46,458 bases of DNA from assembly GCF_008923365.1 (NCBI RefSeq), contig NZ_WBMR01000064.1, positions 1-46,458 on the forward strand, written 5' to 3'. Shown here in pieces: positions 37,361 through 45,027 of the stretch (the first letter of the stretch is position 1; every line of letters starts with the position of its first letter). The notes beneath the pieces were generated by a model. It did no database searches and was not told where the DNA came from. It saw nothing but the letters and a program-made list of their open reading frames with translations. This DNA is from Actinomadura montaniterrae (GTDB taxonomy: Bacteria > Actinomycetota > Actinomycetes > Streptosporangiales > Streptosporangiaceae). The position numbers were made by a program, and so were the translations under genes.

Positions 37361-38643
37361 TGAAGCTTCCCTTCCAGGACGGTCGGCTCGCCGCGCAGGA
37401 ACGTCGCGACGACCCGGCCCGGCAGCTCCAGCCCCGCGAACGGGGTGTTGCGGCTCTTGGAGGTCATCGCCGACGGGTCCACCGCGCGGCGCGGCGACGG
37501 GTCGTACAGCGTGATGTTGGCGGGCGAACCTGCCTCCAGCGGACGACCCTGTCCGGTAAGGCGGCCGATCTCGGCGGGACGGTACGACATCCGGTCGGCG
37601 ACGCCGGCCCAGTCCAGCAGGCCGGTCTCGACCATGGCCTCCTGGACGACCGGCAGCGCCGTCTCCAGCCCGATCATGCCCATCGCGGCGACCGCCCACT
37701 CGGTCTCCTTGGCCTCGACCGGGTGGGGGGCGTGGTCGGTGGCGACGCAGTCGATGGTGCCGTCGGCGAGCGCGTGCCGCAGCGCGGTGACGTCGTCGGC
37801 GGTGCGCAGCGGCGGGTTGACCTTGAAGATCGGGTCGTAGGTGCCGGCCTTGGCGTCGTTCAGCAGCAGGTGGTGCGGGGTGACCTCGGCGGTCACCGGG
37901 CAGCCCTTGCTCTTCGCCCAGCGGATGATCTCCACCGAGCCGGCGGTGGACACGTGGCAGACGTGCAGCCGCGACCCGACGTGCTGGGCGAGCAGCACGT
38001 CCCGGGCGATGATCGCCTCCTCGGCGACCGCGGGCCAGCCGCGCAGCCCGAGCGCGGCCGACATCTCGCCCTCGTTCATCTGCGCGCCCTCGGTGAGCCG
38101 GGGCTCCTGCGCGTGCTGCGCGACGACGCCGTCGAACGCCTTCACGTACTCCAGCGCCCGCCGCATGATCACCGCGTCGGACACGCAGTGCCCGTCGTCG
38201 GAGAACACCCGGACCGCGGCGGCGGAGTCGGCCATCGCGCCGAGCTCGGCGAGCTGCTCGCCGGCGATCCCGCGCGTCACCGCGCCGACGGGCTGGACGT
38301 CGCAGTACCCGGCCTCGCGGCCGAGCCGCCACACCTGCTCGACGACGCCGGCGGTGTCGGCGACCGGGTCGGTGTTGGCCATCGCGTGGACGGCCGTGTA
38401 GCCGCCCATCGCCGCCGCCTTCGTGCCGGACTCGACGGTCTCGGCGTCCTCGCGCCCGGGCTCGCGCAGGTGCGTGTGCAGGTCGACGAGGCCGGGCAGC
38501 GCGACGAGGCCCTCGGCGTCGACGACCTGCGCGCCCGTCTCGTCCAGGCCGGAGCCGACCTCGGCGATGACGCCGTCGCGGACGAGGAGGTCGGCGGGCT
38601 CGCCGCCGAGGATCCGGGCGCCCTTGATGATGTACGTGCTCAC
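37357..38643 (-). CDS. pyrC: Dihydroorotase
   Basis: The 428-residue metal-dependent amidohydrolase cyclises carbamoyl aspartate. It shows the zinc motif LVDLHTHLREPGRE, later histidines in VCHVSTAGSVEII and TAEVTPHHLLL, and the catalytic Asp in CVATDHAPHP. This is the class I (type found in Gram-positives) enzyme. Its GTG at 38643 uses the AGGAGG supplied by a duplicated copy of the pyrB 3' end (see the 38638-38756 repeat). Confidence 0.97.
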   Translation of the reverse strand: MSTYIIKGARILGGEPADLLVRDGVIAEVGSGLDETGAQVVDAEGLVALPGLVDLHTHLREPGREDAETVESGTKAAAMGGYTAVHAMANTDPVADTAGVVEQVWRLGREAGYCDVQPVGAVTRGIAGEQLAELGAMADSAAAVRVFSDDGHCVSDAVIMRRALEYVKAFDGVVAQHAQEPRLTEGAQMNEGEMSAALGLRGWPAVAEEAIIARDVLLAQHVGSRLHVCHVSTAGSVEIIRWAKSKGCPVTAEVTPHHLLLNDAKAGTYDPIFKVNPPLRTADDVTALRHALADGTIDCVATDHAPHPVEAKETEWAVAAMGMIGLETALPVVQEAMVETGLLDWAGVADRMSYRPAEIGRLTGQGRPLEAGSPANITLYDPSPRRAVDPSAMTSKSRNTPFAGLELPGRVVATFLRGEPTVLEGKLQ

Positions 38644-38756
38644 TGGGAGACCTCCTGGCCGATCGCGGGATTCAGCACTGCCGCCGAGCAGCAGGAAAGA
38701 CCGCTCACTGGGAGACCTCCTGGCCGATCGCGGGCTCGGAGCCCCCGAGCAGCAGG
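38638..38756. repeat. Tandem duplication of the pyrB 3' end
   Basis: A perfect 32-bp direct repeat (38638-38669 and 38703-38734, offset 65 bp) continues imperfectly for about 22-26 bases on one side, ending in CGAGCAGCAGG in both copies. The unit holds the pyrB stop, the pyrC start and the AGGAGG between them. Other junctions in this operon are 4-base overlaps, so the original junction was probably GTGA before the duplication separated the genes. Confidence 0.92.
38640..38708 (-). CDS. 22-codon mini-ORF at the pyrB/pyrC junction
   Basis: Within the duplicated segment a GTG at 38708, with AGGAGG seven bases upstream, opens a frame of 22 residues (MSGLSCCSAAVLNPAIGQEVSQ) whose TGA overlaps the pyrC GTG. 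The GTG also overlaps the pyrB TGA. Its first codons are a relic of the pyrC start and its last eight residues repeat the PyrB C-terminus. The ribosome could traverse it to reach pyrC. Whether a peptide accumulates is unknown. Confidence 0.5.
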   Translation of the reverse strand: MSGLSCCSAAVLNPAIGQEVSQ

Positions 38757-39646
38757 TACAGGACCGCCATGCGGGCGCTGACGCCGTTGGCGACCTGCTC
38801 GACGATCGTGGAACGGACGGAGTCGGCGACCTCCGCGGCGATCTCGACGCCGCGGTTCATCGGGCCGGGGTGCATGACGATGGCGTGGTCGGGCAGCGCC
38901 GCCATGCGCTCGGCGTCGAGGCCGTAGCGGCGGCTGTACTCGCGCACCGTCGGGAAGTACGCGGCGTTCATCCGCTCCTGCTGGACCCGCAGCATCATGA
39001 TCACGTCGCTCTTGGGGAGCACGCCGTCCAGGTCGTAGGAGACCGAGCAGGGCCAGGTGTCGATCGCGACCGGCAGCAGCGTCGGCGGCGCGACGACGGT
39101 GACGTCCGCGCCGAGCGTGTCCAGCAGCAGCACGTTGGATCGTGCCACCCGGCTGTGCAGGACGTCGCCGACGATCGTGACGCGGCGGCCCTCCAGGTCG
39201 CCGAGCCGCTTGCGCATCGTGAACGCGTCCAGCAGCGCCTGCGTCGGGTGCTCGTGGGTGCCGTCGCCGGCGTTGACGACGCTGCCCTGCACCCAGCCCG
39301 CGAGCCGGTGCGGGGCGCCGGACGCGCCGTGCCGGATGACGACGCCGTCGGCGCCCATCGCCTCCAGGGTGAGCGCGGTGTCCTTCAGGCTCTCGCCCTT
39401 GGACACGCTCGACCCCTTCGCCGAAAAGTTGATCACGTCGGCGGACAGCCGCTTGGCGGCCGCCTCGAACGAGATCCGGGTCCGGGTGGAGTCCTCGAAG
39501 AACAGGTTGACGACCGTCCGGCCGCGCAGCGTCGGCAGCTTCTTGACGGCGCGGCTCGCGATCTGCGCGAGCTCCTCGGCCGTGTCCAGGACCAGCAGCG
39601 CGTCGTCGCGGGTCAGGTCGGCCGCCGAGATCAGATGGCGTTTCAC
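38705..39646 (-). CDS. pyrB: Aspartate carbamoyltransferase
   Basis: The 313-residue enzyme joins carbamoyl phosphate and aspartate. The carbamoyl-phosphate site FFEDSTRTRISFEAAAKRL and KGESLKDT, the HxxQ region GDGTHEHPTQALLDAFT, and VMHPGPMNRGVEI at the aspartate loop are all present. The GTG at 39646 overlaps the pyrR stop (GTGA). There is no pyrI regulatory subunit nearby. Its last eight codons (AIGQEVSQ) recur downstream because of the tandem duplication. Confidence 0.97.
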   Translation of the reverse strand: MKRHLISAADLTRDDALLVLDTAEELAQIASRAVKKLPTLRGRTVVNLFFEDSTRTRISFEAAAKRLSADVINFSAKGSSVSKGESLKDTALTLEAMGADGVVIRHGASGAPHRLAGWVQGSVVNAGDGTHEHPTQALLDAFTMRKRLGDLEGRRVTIVGDVLHSRVARSNVLLLDTLGADVTVVAPPTLLPVAIDTWPCSVSYDLDGVLPKSDVIMMLRVQQERMNAAYFPTVREYSRRYGLDAERMAALPDHAIVMHPGPMNRGVEIAAEVADSVRSTIVEQVANGVSARMAVLYLLLGGSEPAIGQEVSQ

Positions 39647-40266
39647 TTGGCTCCCTCCGCGGGGACGGGCGCCCCTGCCGCGGGGCCGAGCAGGACGGCG
39701 TCGCGGCCGTCGTTCTCGGCCAGCAGCACCTTCACGTTCTCGCGCATCGAGGTGGGCAGGTTCTTGCCCACGTAGTCGGCGCGGATGGGCAGCTCCCGGT
39801 GCCCGCGGTCCACCAGGACGGCGAGCTGCACGGCGCGCGGCCGCCCGAGGTCGTTGAGCGCGTCGAGCGCGGCGCGGACCGTCCGGCCGGAGAACAGCAC
39901 GTCGTCGACCAGCACGACGACGCGGTCGTCGATCCCGTCGGACGGCAGCTCGGTGCGGCCGAGCGCGCGCGCGGGACGCATGCGCAGGTCGTCGCGGTAC
40001 ATGGTCACGTCGAGGGAGCCCCACGGCACCGGCCGGCCCTCGACGTCGTGCAGCAGCCCGGCGAGCCGCTCGGCGAGCGTCACGCCGCGCGTCTGGATGC
40101 CGAGGAGCAGGACGTCGTGCCCGCCCTTGGTGCGTTCGAGGATCTCGTGCGCGATCCGGGTCAGCGCCCGCCTGATGTCGGGACCCTCCAGAACGGCCTT
40201 GGGCCGGGGGTCCGTGTCCGGGCGCGCCCCCGCAGGCCGGTCCGGCCTGGAGGCAGCATTCACCAC
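39643..40266 (-). CDS. pyrR: PyrR pyrimidine operon regulator
   Basis: The 207-residue protein belongs to the phosphoribosyltransferase fold; PyrR binds pyr leader RNA when loaded with UMP/UTP and often has weak uracil phosphoribosyltransferase activity. The PRPP loop VVVLVDDVLFSGRTVRAAL and the segments DVTMYRDDL and LLGIQTRGVTLA are typical. Two adjacent GTG starts (40266, 40263) follow AAAGGAGG, spaced 5 and 8 bases, so either could be used. It is the first gene of the operon, and a PyrR-type RNA site overlaps its leader just before the ribosome site. Confidence 0.96.
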   Translation of the reverse strand: MVNAASRPDRPAGARPDTDPRPKAVLEGPDIRRALTRIAHEILERTKGGHDVLLLGIQTRGVTLAERLAGLLHDVEGRPVPWGSLDVTMYRDDLRMRPARALGRTELPSDGIDDRVVVLVDDVLFSGRTVRAALDALNDLGRPRAVQLAVLVDRGHRELPIRADYVGKNLPTSMRENVKVLLAENDGRDAVLLGPAAGAPVPAEGAK

Positions 40267-40279
40267 CGGAACCTCCTTT

Positions 40280-40299
40280 CCCGCCTCACGGGACGGGTC
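40280..40299 (-). promoter_or_regulatory. PyrR-binding RNA element in the pyr leader
   Basis: On minus the leader reads GACCCGTCCCGTGAGGCGGG. It contains TCCCGTGAGGC (40293-40283), which fits the known PyrR loop consensus UCCNGNGAGGY at every fixed base, with CCCG...CGGG able to pair around it. The ribosome site AAGGAGG (40278-40272) begins only two bases after this segment. Such placement suits translational repression, as reported for mycobacteria, rather than Bacillus-type attenuation; no terminator/antiterminator pair is evident. Confidence 0.8.
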
Positions 40300-40322
40300 T
40301 TAAAGGACGTCTTGTCCCCGAC

Positions 40323-40328
40323 ACGGTA
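40323..40328 (-). promoter_or_regulatory. Possible -10 of the pyr operon promoter
   Basis: TACCGT on minus, about 25 bases before the PyrR element, resembles an actinomycete -10 and equals the bldD -10 hexamer. No good -35 is seen at 16-18 bp. The divergent interval 40329-40518 holds GC-rich hairpins at 40418-40431, 40439-40457 and 40464-40482 but no gene that I can support. Confidence 0.35.
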
Positions 40329-40518
40329 GCAGCCGGGCGCGGCTGCCCCGCACCCGGGCCTCCCGCGTCTTGCCTGGTGAGAGGGGTCACACTCGGCCTG
40401 CGCGGGAGGCCGTCCGGCGCCCGCCGGCGGGCCCGCGCGGCCCTGCCCGGCAGGGCCTGCGGGGATCCGGACGGCCCGGATCGAGACCTGCGGATTCGAC
40501 CGCTTTTTTCCAATCAGC

Positions 40519-40547
40519 TTGACCTAGGGCCCTCACCGTTTTACCGT
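40519..40547 (+). promoter_or_regulatory. bldD promoter
   Basis: TTGACC (40519-40524), 17-bp spacer, TACCGT (40542-40547): a near-consensus vegetative promoter about 115 bp upstream of bldD. A CTTTTTTCC tract just before the -35 could act as an UP-like element. Confidence 0.7.
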
Positions 40548-40560
40548 CACTGTCCGTAAC
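40546..40560 (+). promoter_or_regulatory. BldD-like operator overlapping the bldD -10
   Basis: GTCACTGTCCGTAAC keeps the symmetric TnAC...GTnA arms of the BldD box (nTnACnC(A/T)GnGTnAn) but departs from it at two central bases. It overlaps the last bases of the -10 and the start region. Streptomyces bldD is known to repress itself through such a site, so autorepression is likely here. Confidence 0.6.
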
Positions 40561-40667
40561 CATCCCTGGGGACAGGGTCTTGGGCCCGAAAGGCTCCGGG
40601 AATCTGTCTCCCCCCCGGCATCCGCCGGGGTCCAACGACGACGAAAGTGAGCCTGGGGGGCCGCAGA

Positions 40668-41162
40668 ATGCCGTCTGAATACGCTAAGGCTCTCGGCGCG
40701 CGCCTGCGCGCCATCCGCACCCAGCAGGGGCTGTCGCTGCACGGTGTGGAGGAGAAGTCCCGCGGCCGCTGGAAGGCCGTCGTCGTGGGTTCGTACGAGC
40801 GGGGCGACCGCGCCGTCACCGTTCAGAAGCTGGCCGAGCTCGCCGATTTCTACGGCGTGCCGGTTTCCGAGTTGCTGCCCGGCGGAGCCGCGCCGAGCCC
40901 GCTCGGGCCCACGCCCAAGCTCGTCATCGACCTTGAGCGGCTGCAGCAGCTTCCGAAGGACAAGGCCGGTCCTCTCGCCCGTTACGCCGCGACGATCCAG
41001 AGCCAGCGGGGCGACTACAACGGAAAGGTCCTGTCCATCCGCCAGGAAGACCTGCGCTCCCTGGCGGTCATCTATGACAAGTCCCCGACCGAGCTGACCG
41101 AAGAGCTCATCACCTGGGGCGTGCTCGACCCGGAGGCGCGCCGCGCCGTCGAGTCGTTCTGA
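40668..41162 (+). CDS. bldD: BldD, c-di-GMP-responsive developmental regulator
   Basis: BldD represses sporulation genes in vegetatively growing actinomycetes when dimerised by tetrameric c-di-GMP. The 164-residue protein has an N-terminal Xre-type helix-turn-helix (ARLRAIRTQQGLSLHGVEEKS ... GSYERGDRAVTVQKL, residues 11-64) and a C-terminal domain with the exact c-di-GMP signature RGD-X8-RQED: Arg114, Asp116, Arg125 and Asp128, at the same numbers as in Streptomyces coelicolor. It is divergent from pyrR. In Streptomyces nusB and efp lie on the other side of bldD, but here tandem repeats and an MFS gene do. Confidence 0.97.
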   Translation: MPSEYAKALGARLRAIRTQQGLSLHGVEEKSRGRWKAVVVGSYERGDRAVTVQKLAELADFYGVPVSELLPGGAAPSPLGPTPKLVIDLERLQQLPKDKAGPLARYAATIQSQRGDYNGKVLSIRQEDLRSLAVIYDKSPTELTEELITWGVLDPEARRAVESF

Positions 41163-41168
41163 TCGACC

Positions 41169-41248
41169 GCACCACCAGTTCCAGGCACCACCGGTTCGAC
41201 GCATCACCAGTTCGGCGCTTCACCAGTTCGGCGCATCACCGTGACGGG
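41169..41248 (+). repeat. 16-bp tandem repeat array, about 4.5 copies
   Basis: Five consecutive 16-bp units (from 41169, 41185, 41201, 41217 and 41233) follow the bldD stop. The consensus is GCATCACCAGTTCGGC; units 3 and 4 differ by one base, and the last is degenerate. The array runs into the terminator hairpin. Confidence 0.9.
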
Positions 41249-41272
41249 GCCCGGCTCACCGCCGGGTCCCGT
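41244..41272 (+). terminator. bldD terminator hairpin
   Basis: ACGGGGCCCGGC (41244-41255) pairs with GCCGGGTCCCGT (41261-41272) over 12 bp with one G-U pair and a TCACC loop, about 80 bp after the bldD stop. A short T-containing stretch (TCCGTTTCG) follows. Nothing else is evident up to 41442. Confidence 0.75.
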
Positions 41273-41442
41273 TCCGTTTCGCCCGCGCGCGGCCGGCCGG
41301 GCGCGCGGGGAACTCGATAGCGATTCCGCCCGGATTCCCCCGGGGCAGCGAATTTCCCGAAAAGCGCGGCGGTCCCTCCCGCACGCGCGCGGTTCCCGCG
41401 GCCCGCGGGCCGCAGCCATCACTCTGCGTCCACCCCGCCGCG

Positions 41443-42855
41443 TCACGACACGGGGGCGGCCCGGCGCTCCTCGCCGCGGGACGGGACGCGGCCGTCCGGG
41501 CGGCGGCCCCGGCGCGGGACGAGCAGGGCGAGCGGGAGCACGGCGACCATGACGGCGGCGCTGACCGCGAACCCGGACGAGAAGCCGCGCTCGCCCGGCA
41601 GGCCCGCCACGATCACGGCGCTGACCTGCGTGCCGAGGGACGCGCCGACGGTGCGGATGAGGGTGTTGATGCCGGTGGCGACGCCCGTCTCCCCCGCCGG
41701 GACGGCCGCGACGACGAGGTTCGCGACGGCGGCGTAGGCGAACCCGAGCCCGATGCCGCGGCCGAGCCCGCCGACGTAGAGCTGCCACATCGCCGCGTGC
41801 TCGACGACCACGAACGCGTAGCCGGCGGCGGTCAGGACCGCCCCGCCGAGCAGGACCAGGCGGGACCCGATCCGGCGGTCGAGGAGCCCGGCGGTCATCC
41901 CCGCCGCCGTCATCCCGATGCTGGCGGGCAGCTGCAGCAGCGCCGCCTGCGTGGCCGTCCCGCCGAAGCCGTACCCGGTGCTCGCGGGCAGCTGGACGAG
42001 CAGCGGGAACAGCAGCCCGCCCGCCATCAGCGCGTACCCCGACAGCAGCGACGCGGCGTTCGCCGTCCAGACCCCGCGGACGCGCATCAGCCGCAGGTCG
42101 ACGAGGGGTTCGGCGACGCGGGCCTCGACCCGCAGCCACGCCGCCGCCAGCACCGCGGCGAGGCCGAGCAGGCCGAGGACGCCCGGGGACGTCCAGCCCC
42201 AGTCCATCCCCTCGGTGAGCGCGGTCAGCGCCGCGACCAGCCAGCCGGCGAACAGCGCGGCGCCCCACCAGTCGACCCTGGCGGCCTCCCGGGGCTCCGC
42301 GGCCGGAACGATCCACCAGGCGAGCAGGACGCCCGGCAGCAGCCCGGCCACCGGCACCCAGAGCAGCCAGCGCCAGCCCAGCAGGTCGATGATCGGGCCG
42401 GCCAGGCACCACGACACCGCGCCGCCGAGGCCCAGCATGGACGACATCAGGCCGACCGCCGACGCCGTCCGGGCGGGCGGGAACACGTCCCGGATGATCG
42501 TGTAGGCGAGCGGGAAGACGCCGCCGCCGATCCCGCTCAGCATCCGGCCGAACAGCATCAGCGGGAGCGACCCGGCCGCCGCCGCGATCACCATGCCGAC
42601 GGTGGCGACGGCCAGGACCGCGAGCAGCACGCGGCGCGGCCCGTACAGGTCGCCGAGCCGGCCGACCACGGGCGTCGCCACGGCCGCCGACAGCGTCATC
42701 GACGTGATCGCCCAGGCGGCGCCGGCCGCCGTGGTGTGCAGGCCCTGCTGGATCAGCGCGAGCGCGGGCGTCACGACCGCCATCGACAGCGAGTACGCCA
42801 TCACGCCGAGGAACGCCAGCAGCGGCACCAGCCCGCGCCCGCCCCGCGACCGCAC
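41443..42855 (-). CDS. MFS transporter, DHA2-like drug exporter
   Basis: The 470-residue protein has about fourteen hydrophobic helices. It shows the MFS motif A-like VGRLGDLYGPRRVLLAV between helices 2 and 3, GGGVFPLAYTIIRDVFPP, and the exporter-type antiporter region GLGGAVSWCLAGPIIDLLGWRW. This fits the 14-helix H+-coupled drug exporters (EmrB/QacA type). The substrate cannot be read. The GTG at 42855 follows GGGAGGG. It lies 89 bp downstream of the CoA-transferase gene on the same strand and may be co-transcribed with it. Confidence 0.88.
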   Translation of the reverse strand: MRSRGGRGLVPLLAFLGVMAYSLSMAVVTPALALIQQGLHTTAAGAAWAITSMTLSAAVATPVVGRLGDLYGPRRVLLAVLAVATVGMVIAAAAGSLPLMLFGRMLSGIGGGVFPLAYTIIRDVFPPARTASAVGLMSSMLGLGGAVSWCLAGPIIDLLGWRWLLWVPVAGLLPGVLLAWWIVPAAEPREAARVDWWGAALFAGWLVAALTALTEGMDWGWTSPGVLGLLGLAAVLAAAWLRVEARVAEPLVDLRLMRVRGVWTANAASLLSGYALMAGGLLFPLLVQLPASTGYGFGGTATQAALLQLPASIGMTAAGMTAGLLDRRIGSRLVLLGGAVLTAAGYAFVVVEHAAMWQLYVGGLGRGIGLGFAYAAVANLVVAAVPAGETGVATGINTLIRTVGASLGTQVSAVIVAGLPGERGFSSGFAVSAAVMVAVLPLALLVPRRGRRPDGRVPSRGEERRAAPVS

Positions 42856-42944
42856 CGCGCCCTCCCTTACTTCGCCGCCCTAACGATCCCACATCCCCCC
42901 AAAAGCGACATCGGCGGCCCACCGCTCCGCTGGCGTGCGGCGTG

Positions 42945-44150
42945 TCAGCGTGGCCGGGGCTCCCCGGCCACGCCGCGGGACCGGAGGGACGCGATCTCCG
43001 CGTCGGAGAGGCCCAGCACGTCACGGAGGATCTCGGCGGTGTGCCGGCCCAGCTCCGGGGCGGGCGCCGGGACGGGGTCCTCGTCGCCCAGCCGCATCGG
43101 GGACGCCGGGGCGAGGTGGCGGCCGATGCCCGGCTGGTCGATCTCGCCCATGAGCGGCTCGTCGTGCAGGCCCGCGGCGACCTCGGCGAAGCCGCGGTAC
43201 CGGGAGCACAGCACGGAGGTGCCCTTCAGGGCGTCCTCGACCTCGGCGCACGTGCGGGACGCGAACCACGGGACGAGGACGCCGCCGAGCGCGTCCCGGT
43301 AGGCGTAGCGGTCGCCGGCGGTGCGGAAGTCGGCGCCGAGCGCGCGCTCCAGGGCGTCCGCGACCTCGGTGAGGCCGGTGGCGGCGACCAGGTCGCGCCA
43401 GTGGCGGGCGCTGAGGACGGCGACCATGACGCGCCCGTCGGCGGTGGCGAAGTCGCGGCCGAAGTCGCCGAACAGGTGGTTGCCGAGCCGCGGCCGGACC
43501 TGCCCGAACTGCGCCTCGGCGAGCATGCCGAGGTTCCCGGCGGTGGCGAGCGCGACGTCGGACAGCGCGACGCGCAGCCGCGTCCCCTCCCCGGTCCGCA
43601 GCCGGTGCCGCTCGGCGGCCAGCAGCCCGATCGCGAGGTACAGCCCGCACGCGACGTCCCAGGCGGGCATGACGTGGTTGGACGGCTCGGCGCTCCCGGA
43701 CGGCCCGGTGATCGACGGGAAGCCCACCGCGGCGTTCACCGTGTAGTCCACGGCGTTGCCGCCGTCGCGGGTGCCGAGGAGCTGGACGTGGATCAGATCG
43801 GGCCGCGCCTCGCGCAGCGCCTCGTAGGTGAGGCCGTCGCGGGGCGGCGCGTTCGTCAGCACCACGCCGGCGTCGGCGGCCAGCCGGGCGACGAGGGCGC
43901 GCCCCTCGGCCGACCGCAGGTCCGCGGTGAGGGACCGCTTGCCCTTGTTCAGCCCGGCCCAGTACAGGCTGCGGCCGGACGGGGCGAGCGGCCACCGGTC
44001 GATGTCGGGGCCGCCGCCGGTCTGGTCGACGCGGATCACGTCCGCGCCGAGCTGGGCGAGGGTCATCCCGCCGAGCGGCGAGGCGACGAAGCTGGACAGC
44101 TCGACCACCCGCAGCCCCGCGAGCGGCGGCGACGTCACGTCATTCTGCAT
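42945..44150 (-). CDS. Class III (CaiB/BaiF) CoA-transferase family protein
   Basis: The 401-residue protein opens with LAGLRVVELSSFVASPLGGMTLAQLGADVIRVD, the standard CaiB/BaiF start, and carries the catalytic aspartate in MPAWDVACGLYLAIGLL (Asp165). The stretch GRSLYWAGLNKGKRSLTADLRS resembles the branch annotated as 2-methylfumaryl-CoA isomerase (mesaconyl-CoA C1-C4 transferase), which shifts CoA within one molecule. That subtype is my recollection, not a tested assignment. No other 3-hydroxypropionate-cycle genes are in the window. The ATG is at 44150. Confidence 0.9.
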   Translation of the reverse strand: MQNDVTSPPLAGLRVVELSSFVASPLGGMTLAQLGADVIRVDQTGGGPDIDRWPLAPSGRSLYWAGLNKGKRSLTADLRSAEGRALVARLAADAGVVLTNAPPRDGLTYEALREARPDLIHVQLLGTRDGGNAVDYTVNAAVGFPSITGPSGSAEPSNHVMPAWDVACGLYLAIGLLAAERHRLRTGEGTRLRVALSDVALATAGNLGMLAEAQFGQVRPRLGNHLFGDFGRDFATADGRVMVAVLSARHWRDLVAATGLTEVADALERALGADFRTAGDRYAYRDALGGVLVPWFASRTCAEVEDALKGTSVLCSRYRGFAEVAAGLHDEPLMGEIDQPGIGRHLAPASPMRLGDEDPVPAPAPELGRHTAEILRDVLGLSDAEIASLRSRGVAGEPRPR

Positions 44151-44318
44151 TCCACGGAGTATTCCGCGCGGCCATCACGATCGGCGCGCCGGGAGCGCCC
44201 GGCCTCCTCCGCACCGAGCACCTCGCCGCCGACCTCGACGGGCGGGACCGCGCCGGCACCGGTCGGCTCGGGGGGATGCGACCGGCGCCGGCGCGATCGT
44301 CGGGGGGCGGGAGGGCCG

Positions 44319-44356
44319 GGCCGGGCCGCCCGCTCGGTGAGAGCGGCGGCCCGGCC
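44319..44356 (-). terminator. Terminator hairpin downstream of the HEPN gene
   Basis: GGCCGGGCCGCCCGCTC (44319-44335) pairs with GAGCGGCGGCCCGGCC (44341-44356) with one bulged base and a GGTGA loop, 54 bp beyond the HEPN stop. No U-run is present. The rest of 44157-44410 shows no credible gene. Confidence 0.65.
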
Positions 44357-44410
44357 GCGGCAGGGCCGTGCCCTGGGGAGGGTCGGGCGGCCCTTCGAGG
44401 GGGTCTCGGG

Positions 44411-44893
44411 TCAGGACGTCGGCAACGTGGGCTGGCTGGTGACGCCGAGGGTGTCCTCGACGAGGGTGACGAAGACCTCCGCGTCGTGGAGGAGCTCCTC
44501 CGCCTCGCGCGGGCTGACGGCGCGCGGGAGGCCGGCCTCGGCGGCGGCGCGCTTGTCGGCGCCGGCGGCGAAGAACGCGGCCCACTCGCGCAGCGCGGGC
44601 TCGGCCTCGGGCAGCAGCACCCAGACGCTGCGCGGCCGCCCTCGGCGGTGGGTCTCCAGGGGCTCCTTGGACGCCAGCACCGCGGCGGCGGCGCGCAGCG
44701 CGGCCAGGTGGGCGCAGACGTAGCGGACGGCGGGCGAGGTGGCCTCGGCCGCCTCGGCGAGGCCCATGCGGGCGGCGTGCAGCTGGCCGACCGCCGTGTG
44801 GGCGGGGCGCGGCGCGGGGAGCGCGCGGTGGCGCGGGCCCGGCGCGGGCTGGGCGGCGGAGTGGACTCCGCGCGCGGCCGTCGTTGCGGACAT
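44411..44893 (-). CDS. SAV_6107-type HEPN-domain protein
   Basis: The 160-residue helical protein fits the SAV_6107 HEPN family of actinomycetes: a Pro/Ala-rich N-terminal tail, then LHAARMGLAEAAEATSPAVRYVCAHLAALRAAAAVL (residues 38-73), WVLLPEAEPALREWAAFFAAGADKRAAAEAG, and a C-terminal helix AEELLHDAEVFVTLVEDTL. An R-x4-H string, RYVCAH (57-62), resembles the RNase motif of active HEPN proteins but falls on an early helix, so catalysis is uncertain. The ATG at 44893 follows AAGGAGG. A perfect LexA-type SOS box overlaps its predicted promoter. I recall homologues beside imuB/dnaE2 mutasome genes; those genes are not in this window. Confidence 0.87.
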   Translation of the reverse strand: MSATTAARGVHSAAQPAPGPRHRALPAPRPAHTAVGQLHAARMGLAEAAEATSPAVRYVCAHLAALRAAAAVLASKEPLETHRRGRPRSVWVLLPEAEPALREWAAFFAAGADKRAAAEAGLPRAVSPREAEELLHDAEVFVTLVEDTLGVTSQPTLPTS

Positions 44894-45027
44894 GACTGCC
44901 TCCTTCCGGGGCTCGGGCCGGCCGGGCGGAGAGCTTCCCCTCACTCCGCCCGGCCGTCCGTCCCGCCGGCCACCGCTGCGCCGGTCGGGGACGTCGCCCT
45001 GGTGCGGGCCGCGAGTCCCGCACCACA

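Noticed and set aside
40373..40388. A second PyrR-like loop (CCTGGTGAGAGGGG) on the plus strand upstream of bldD
   Set aside because: It departs from the PyrR consensus spacing, lies on the strand opposite the pyr transcript and is upstream of the bldD promoter.
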